From contig JAJYYB010000005.1 in assembly GCA_021801355.1 (NCBI GenBank), positions 62,001-126,000 on the forward strand: a DNA stretch of 64,000 nt, given 5' to 3'. A model generated the notes under the pieces. The model ran no database searches. It saw nothing but the letters and a program-made list of their open reading frames with translations, and was not told the origin of the DNA. The stretch is from Microcaldota archaeon. GTDB lineage: Archaea; Micrarchaeota; Micrarchaeia; Micrarchaeales; Micrarchaeaceae. Positions 60,304-64,000 of this stretch are shown here, piece after piece (the stretch's first letter is position 1; each line of letters opens with the position of its first letter). Position numbers and translations under genes: made by a program.

Positions 60304-61482
60304 ATGATAGCTTTTTGTGAGCCACTTGCTTTATGGTCTCCATCTTTTAAATGGATGGAGTACAAGAAGTGCCCAGTAAGTTCCGAAGAGCTATTGCGCT
60401 ATATCAAAACTGGTCATGTGCGAGTTTTTGGGCGTAAAAAATGGTTAACGGATGAGGCTTTCAGAAACACGCATTACAAAAATAATCCAGATTGGAGTAA
60501 AGCAGCACTTTGGACCGCATATGATGATGATCTTCTTAAAATCTACGACAAAGACCTGAACAGGAAAAAGGAGGAAAGACGTGTCTGTTCAGTACCTGAT
60601 GCAATAGGGTCAGAATATGCAGATAGGGCTTTAAAGCAACCTAATAACCTAGCAGTAAGAGAGGCAAAAAATCTTATACGCAGGAATCAAGTTCCGGGTG
60701 ATTGGGACAGAGGATATAGAAATAAACCGAATATGCCACTTAATAAAAAGGTACACGAAGTACTTACCAATTCTTACAATAACATTTTAGCACGAAAACA
60801 AACTCAATCAGATTTGATGATTTTCCCAGTGGATTATATACCGCCACTTTTTGTAGGAGCTTCAAGAAATCTTTCCAAGTATAAAGAAGGCGATATTAAT
60901 ACTTTACAACTTGACCAATTTCTTAGCGAATGCGTTAATATTTTAAGCTCGTTGAAAACTTTTTCTAACGAGTGGACACTTAACCGATTTATGAATAGTA
61001 GACATAGAAAAGAATTAATAGATTGGTACGATAGGGCGTGCGAACCCACCTCTCCTTTAATAAAGGACGCATCGCTATTAAACCAAAAAGAAGTAAATTA
61101 TAATACGGTAAAAGCATTATACGACATGATAGACAAAGGGCTGATTAATGAAGAAGAGGGGATAATGGCCTTGGTGCCCAAAGATCCATACCACGCGACC
61201 ATTAGTATGGTTAGGGCCATAACGGAGATTGTAGCTATCGCCGTTGCGCCATTAGGCTTCGCAGTAGCTTATGCACCATTAGTTGTTCACCTTATCGAAG
61301 TTGGGAATAATTATTTGGAAGTTACGAGTAGAAAACCTGTGTCTTCTGCAAGATATAGAGGTATACAGGCACCTTTCATAGCACAAACGGGAGGTGGTGC
61401 TACTCTTATGCAAATAAAACGCATGAGAAACTCCCTTAAGAAACAACTTGATGAATTAAAAAATCAAAAATACAAATTATGA
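60304..61482 (+). CDS. Element cargo protein 3, unknown
   Basis: From ATG 60304 the 392-residue protein (frame from TTG 60295) begins MIAFCEPLALWSPSFKWMEY. No family can be named. It is charged and soluble-looking except for one hydrophobic stretch near residues 305-335 (ITEIVAIAVAPLGFAVAYAPLVVHLI), which may be buried or membrane-inserted. It ends in a coiled-coil-like basic tail. AT-rich like its neighbours. Function unknown; a defence or interference role is only a guess from its setting in a mobile element. Confidence 0.65.
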   Translation: MIAFCEPLALWSPSFKWMEYKKCPVSSEELLRYIKTGHVRVFGRKKWLTDEAFRNTHYKNNPDWSKAALWTAYDDDLLKIYDKDLNRKKEERRVCSVPDAIGSEYADRALKQPNNLAVREAKNLIRRNQVPGDWDRGYRNKPNMPLNKKVHEVLTNSYNNILARKQTQSDLMIFPVDYIPPLFVGASRNLSKYKEGDINTLQLDQFLSECVNILSSLKTFSNEWTLNRFMNSRHRKELIDWYDRACEPTSPLIKDASLLNQKEVNYNTVKALYDMIDKGLINEEEGIMALVPKDPYHATISMVRAITEIVAIAVAPLGFAVAYAPLVVHLIEVGNNYLEVTSRKPVSSARYRGIQAPFIAQTGGGATLMQIKRMRNSLKKQLDELKNQKYKL

Positions 61483-61504
61483 TAATAGATTTTCGGTGTT
61501 TATA

Positions 61505-61888
61505 ATGCAAAAAATAGAACTAACTAAGATTTCGGGAAAGGACGATCCAAGGGGTGAGATATTTAATCTAAGTCTTCCGGCGAAGGGTGTCATAAACATT
61601 CAGACCACAAAGAAAGGTTATGGCCGCGGAGGGCACAGCCATAGTTATAACGAAACATTCCTAGTTATTACCGGTAAAGTTGAGTATCATACTGGGATAA
61701 TAAGTAAAGAGCGTATAATTACATTCGGACCGGGTTCTGTAATTCAGACTACGCCAAAAGAACCTCACTACTTAGTAGCTAAAAAATTCTCGGTACTAAT
61801 AGAAATTCGGCCTTCTGGCACTAAATATAAAGCCAAAAATTACGAGCCATATCGGAGTAGGGTATTAAAATTAATGGATGGGTACTAA
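61505..61888 (+). CDS. Cupin-domain protein (element cargo)
   Basis: The 127-residue protein (ATG 61505) has the cupin motif 1 GGHSHSYNETFLVITGKVEYH (metal ligands H-x-H...E) and a motif 2 remnant with EPHYLV. A single small cupin could be a sugar isomerase, a dioxygenase or a sensor; context does not decide. Co-directional with the other cargo genes. Confidence 0.8.
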   Translation: MQKIELTKISGKDDPRGEIFNLSLPAKGVINIQTTKKGYGRGGHSHSYNETFLVITGKVEYHTGIISKERIITFGPGSVIQTTPKEPHYLVAKKFSVLIEIRPSGTKYKAKNYEPYRSRVLKLMDGY

Positions 61889-62084
61889 AAAATACCTGTT
61901 TATGACCTTCTGCTAATGTGTCTGGGCAGAAGTTACCTGAAAACCATCTAATTTTTCATAGAAGCTTTTGTACATTGGCTTTTTTTGGCGGAAACCTTTT
62001 ACGAAAAGTTTGCAAAAAGTCTGGGTACGCTAGGCGACATTTTGGAAATGCTCGACGGAAACACTAGGCGCGTTTTTGGCTAAC

Positions 62085-62110
62085 CGTTCGGAACCAGTAG
62101 TGTCCGAACG
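62085..62110. repeat. Inverted repeat near attR
   Basis: CGTTCGGA (62085-62092) and TCCGAACG (62103-62110) pair over 8 bp with a 10-nt spacer, about 115 bp before attR. The 61889-62224 gap has no gene; this may be an integrase or excisionase arm site. Confidence 0.5.
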
Positions 62111-62224
62111 ATATGTGCTTATAAAGCTTGGCCACGCTAAAGATGTGTTCGATTCCGAGCTTTTTTGGCTTGGGATTTTGTTGTTTTTGTCGTGAGAAAA
62201 TGGAGCTAGAAACGTCAGAAGCTA

Positions 62225-62291
62225 GGCCAAGGACAGCGGGCTTTGGACCCGCGAACATCGGTTCGAATCCGGTCGGGGCTAACCCGGATTT
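62225..62291 (+). repeat. attR: duplicated tRNA-Gln 3' segment
   Basis: The 57-bp tRNA 3' part is identical to 57531-57587, with flanking CCGGATTT also shared. It lacks the acceptor 5' strand and D-arm start, so it is not a functional tRNA. Confidence 0.93.
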
Positions 62292-62362
62292 TTGAGGTAG
62301 CTGAAATAAAAACAATTAAATATAAAATGCACCTTAATGATTAGTGGCAGGGTAGATGCGTT

Positions 62363-63508
62363 ATGGATGAAGAAAGCACTATTGACGCGAATAAGGCTTG
62401 GGCGCGAAGAGAGGAGGTCATCGACAAGGGGTTGGAGCGGCGCGGCGTGGCAACAGAAAATGAGTCGTATATACGCTATAAAGATAAAAATTTCACTGCC
62501 GCGCGCAACTTAACTGGCATGTTTGCCGATAAAGCGTCAGGACTTATTAATGAGATGTCCGAATACGACGAACCCTATCGTCTAAAGATGATAGAGGAAT
62601 TCAATATGCATGTATTCGGCGACTGCGAAAAAAATTCGGGCGAGGACGCAGTAAAGGCATACTACGCGCTTCTGGATGACAAGGCTTTCATGGAGAAAGC
62701 AAGCGAGCTCATCAGCCAATCCATGGATCCGGCCAATATGCCCAAAGACGCCAAAAGAAATTTTCAGCAATATGGCTTTGGAAATAAAAAATGGGTTGAT
62801 GATGAAGCAATTGATTATATGACCCACGGGCTGATTAGCCGCATGAAGGCAAAAGGGATGGGCGAAGATGAGCAACTGGCTGTCCGAGCGATCTTCTATT
62901 CACAGCTGATGATGGACTTGGAGACGTCTATAAAAAAGGAGCAGGACGCGGAAAAGGCGGCTGAAGCCGCAAGGGAAGCTAGGGAACAGCGGAAAACCGA
63001 AAAGTTCGGAGCCGCGTATGACTTTGCTGACAAATATTATGATGAAGCATACGAGGTATATCGTGATCTTGTGAACCCAGTGGGAGGCATGCCATCTGGT
63101 GGCAGTCGTCCTAGCGGCGGGATTGATAATATGCGGGAGCGCCTTAGCGTGGTGCAGAGGTTCAATCAGCACGCCTTCGCGGATTGTGCGGCCAAATCTA
63201 GCGAATCTTCAGCAAACGCATACAATGCGCTCTTGAAGGACAAGGCTTTCATTGACAAAGCAGATAAACTCGTGGCCAAGGCAATAAAGTCCAAGAATCT
63301 GCATGATGTGCCAGATTATTTAATGGCCAAGTTTCGTTCTCATGGTTACGGACATGATGCAGAGGTTGACAACTGGGTGCTCTGGTCTATCGTTCAGCAT
63401 AACAACATAGATGTCGGAAATTATGAAGAACAGAACGTCATCCGCTGTATATTGATGTCAAGGTTGCTAACAGATTACGAGAAAGCTCTAAAAAAGAAGT
63501 TGGGTTAA
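62363..63508 (+). CDS. Protein with internally duplicated unknown domain
   Basis: The 381-residue protein consists of two ~115-residue copies of one helical domain, at about residues 71-195 and 257-380, joined by a charged coiled coil and Gly/Ser-rich linker (MPSGGSRPSGG). Copies align in FN-HxF-DC, AY-ALL-DKAF, YG-GN/H and FYSQLMMDLE/MSRLLTDYE. No family is recognised. It lies just outside attR and is followed by a degenerate T-arm copy, so it may belong to an older, decayed element. Confidence 0.7.
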   Translation: MDEESTIDANKAWARREEVIDKGLERRGVATENESYIRYKDKNFTAARNLTGMFADKASGLINEMSEYDEPYRLKMIEEFNMHVFGDCEKNSGEDAVKAYYALLDDKAFMEKASELISQSMDPANMPKDAKRNFQQYGFGNKKWVDDEAIDYMTHGLISRMKAKGMGEDEQLAVRAIFYSQLMMDLETSIKKEQDAEKAAEAAREAREQRKTEKFGAAYDFADKYYDEAYEVYRDLVNPVGGMPSGGSRPSGGIDNMRERLSVVQRFNQHAFADCAAKSSESSANAYNALLKDKAFIDKADKLVAKAIKSKNLHDVPDYLMAKFRSHGYGHDAEVDNWVLWSIVQHNNIDVGNYEEQNVIRCILMSRLLTDYEKALKKKLG

Positions 63509-63547
63509 TAAGCCCTGACTAAGTTAACCTTGTCGTCGCAAAATGAA

Positions 63548-63572
63548 CGGTTCGAATGCGATTTAGGCTAAC
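63548..63572 (+). repeat. Degenerate third copy of the tRNA-Gln T-arm
   Basis: CGGTTCGAAT then CG, then GGCTAAC at fixed spacing, matching the tRNA 3' end with five or six mismatches over about 25 bp. It lies 40 bp after the duplicated-domain gene. The rest of the 63509-63841 gap holds a TATA-like element at about 63609-63621, a CTAAGA-TTC-TCTTAG hairpin and no clear gene. Confidence 0.5.
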
Positions 63573-63841
63573 AAACTCAATTAATGTTAGCGATAACTGG
63601 TAAACACGCTTATATAAATTTTAAGCGATAAGTAAGAGTTTAAAATTGTTACCGCCAGCCGATCTAAGATTCTCTTAGCACACCTACTGCGTTTAAAATC
63701 CTTACATGGCGACGGTTCTTGGATGACCTACCAAAATTTCCAGCGTCACCAAATTTTTATCGTCTCGTAACTTTATTAAACTCTTATACCAATAAGAAAC
63801 TATTAATTCGTGGCTTTCGCTGTGATATATTGACAAAACAC

Positions 63842-64000
63842 GTGCCTAAAGTCTGGATTAACTGCGCAGTCAGCTTGGATGGTAAACTGGCCTTCGCCTC
63901 CGGGCGCCGCGCTAACCTATCCGGCCCAAATGACATGCGCCGCGTCCAGCGCATAAGGAGTGCGAGCGATGCGATACTGGTAGGTGTTGGCACAGTGATA
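63842..64000 (+). CDS. RibD-type pyrimidine reductase, 3' truncated by window edge
   Basis: Translating from GTG 63842 gives 53 codons with no stop. The sequence PKVWINCAVSLDGKLAF and MRRVQRIRSASDAILVGVGTV match the archaeal 2,5-diamino-6-ribosylamino-pyrimidinone 5'-phosphate reductase (RibD C-terminal/DHFR-like fold) of riboflavin synthesis, with the NADPH-binding GVGTV. A TTG twelve bases upstream is an alternative start. The C-terminus lies outside the window. Confidence 0.8.
   Translation, partial: MPKVWINCAVSLDGKLAFASGRRANLSGPNDMRRVQRIRSASDAILVGVGTVI

Larger units (their letters stand above)
57531..62291 (+). mobile_element. Integrative element in tRNA-Gln, about 4.7 kb
   Basis: It is bounded by direct repeats of the tRNA 3' part (attL 57531-57597, attR 62225-62291). 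The unit length is 4694 bp. It contains a tyrosine integrase next to attL, a 640-bp noncoding control region, and AT-rich cargo genes (59132-61888). Left attachment keeps the tRNA intact. No replication protein or capsid protein is recognised, so it may be a reduced plasmid-like integrative element or satellite. Confidence 0.88.

Noticed and set aside
63784-63993. Minus-strand open frame of 69 codons at the window end
   Set aside because: Antisense shadow of the RibD-type reductase, which has clear family motifs on the plus strand.
1-64000. CRISPR array
   Set aside because: No regularly spaced direct repeats with unique spacers were seen; the repeats found are att sites, iterons or coding repeats.

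Overview
The window is archaeal chromosomal DNA. It carries archaeal SRP54, SecY, a histone, a group II chaperonin (thermosome), prefoldin beta, eL14/eL34/eL41, AdkA-type adenylate kinase, archaeal-type ThrRS and DtdA, TATA-type promoters 25-40 bp upstream of many starts, and intron-bearing tRNAs. Gene content (a lone nuoABCD block, mevalonate kinase beside diphosphomevalonate decarboxylase, repeat-rich surface proteins, DUF929, an insertion in a tRNA T-loop) fits a DPANN/Micrarchaeota (ARMAN-like) acidophile. That placement is inference. GC looks mid-40s per cent by eye, apart from an AT-rich island near the right end.

Left third (1-24.1 kb). A partial glycosyltransferase is divergent from SRP54, followed by a DRG GTPase, tRNA-Arg with a 16-nt insertion in its T-loop, TatD, a four-helix membrane protein and SecY. 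A 25-residue eL41 gene lies antisense between SecY and ThrRS. A compact RNase P RNA lies antisense after a histidine phosphatase. A minus-strand block follows (histone, Lhr helicase, surface protein, DtdA). Then come nuoABCD, prefoldin beta, a DHH phosphoesterase, an Mre11-like nuclease and two tandem proteasome-fold Ntn-hydrolase paralogues whose Thr nucleophile sits directly after the start Met.

Middle (24.1-57.4 kb). An ankyrin protein and a two-gene unknown operon precede the conserved archaeal string tmk-adk-DUF106(YidC-like)-eL34-cmk-eL14 (minus strand). Next are thermosome, an Mrp/NBP35 ATPase without its usual CxxC, a single-OB-fold protein, a flippase/GT2 pair, DUF929, PAP2, tRNA-Trp with a 64-nt intron, a ClC channel, a class III-signal surface protein, LemA-HtpX, TauE-DUF1634, a bacterial-looking triosephosphate isomerase, mevalonate kinase and decarboxylase, carbamate kinase, and a proline cluster (proline dehydrogenase, P5C reductase, ProRS). 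The last two enzymes before ProRS could form a proline/P5C redox cycle feeding quinone.

Right end (57.4-64 kb). tRNA-Gln(UUG) is the target of a 4.7-kb integrative element. The 3' 57 bp of the tRNA are repeated exactly at 62225-62281. The element encodes a complete tyrosine recombinase, a 640-bp noncoding region with two iteron families, a long hairpin and a GC-rich run of at least seven hairpins (candidate structured RNA), then an AT-rich cargo of three unrecognised proteins and a cupin. Beyond attR, a gene made of a duplicated unknown domain is followed by a degenerate third copy of the tRNA T-arm, suggesting an older tandem insertion. The window ends inside a RibD-type reductase gene. The structured RNA/iteron region with its unknown cargo and the Ntn-hydrolase pair are the best candidates for undescribed biology.
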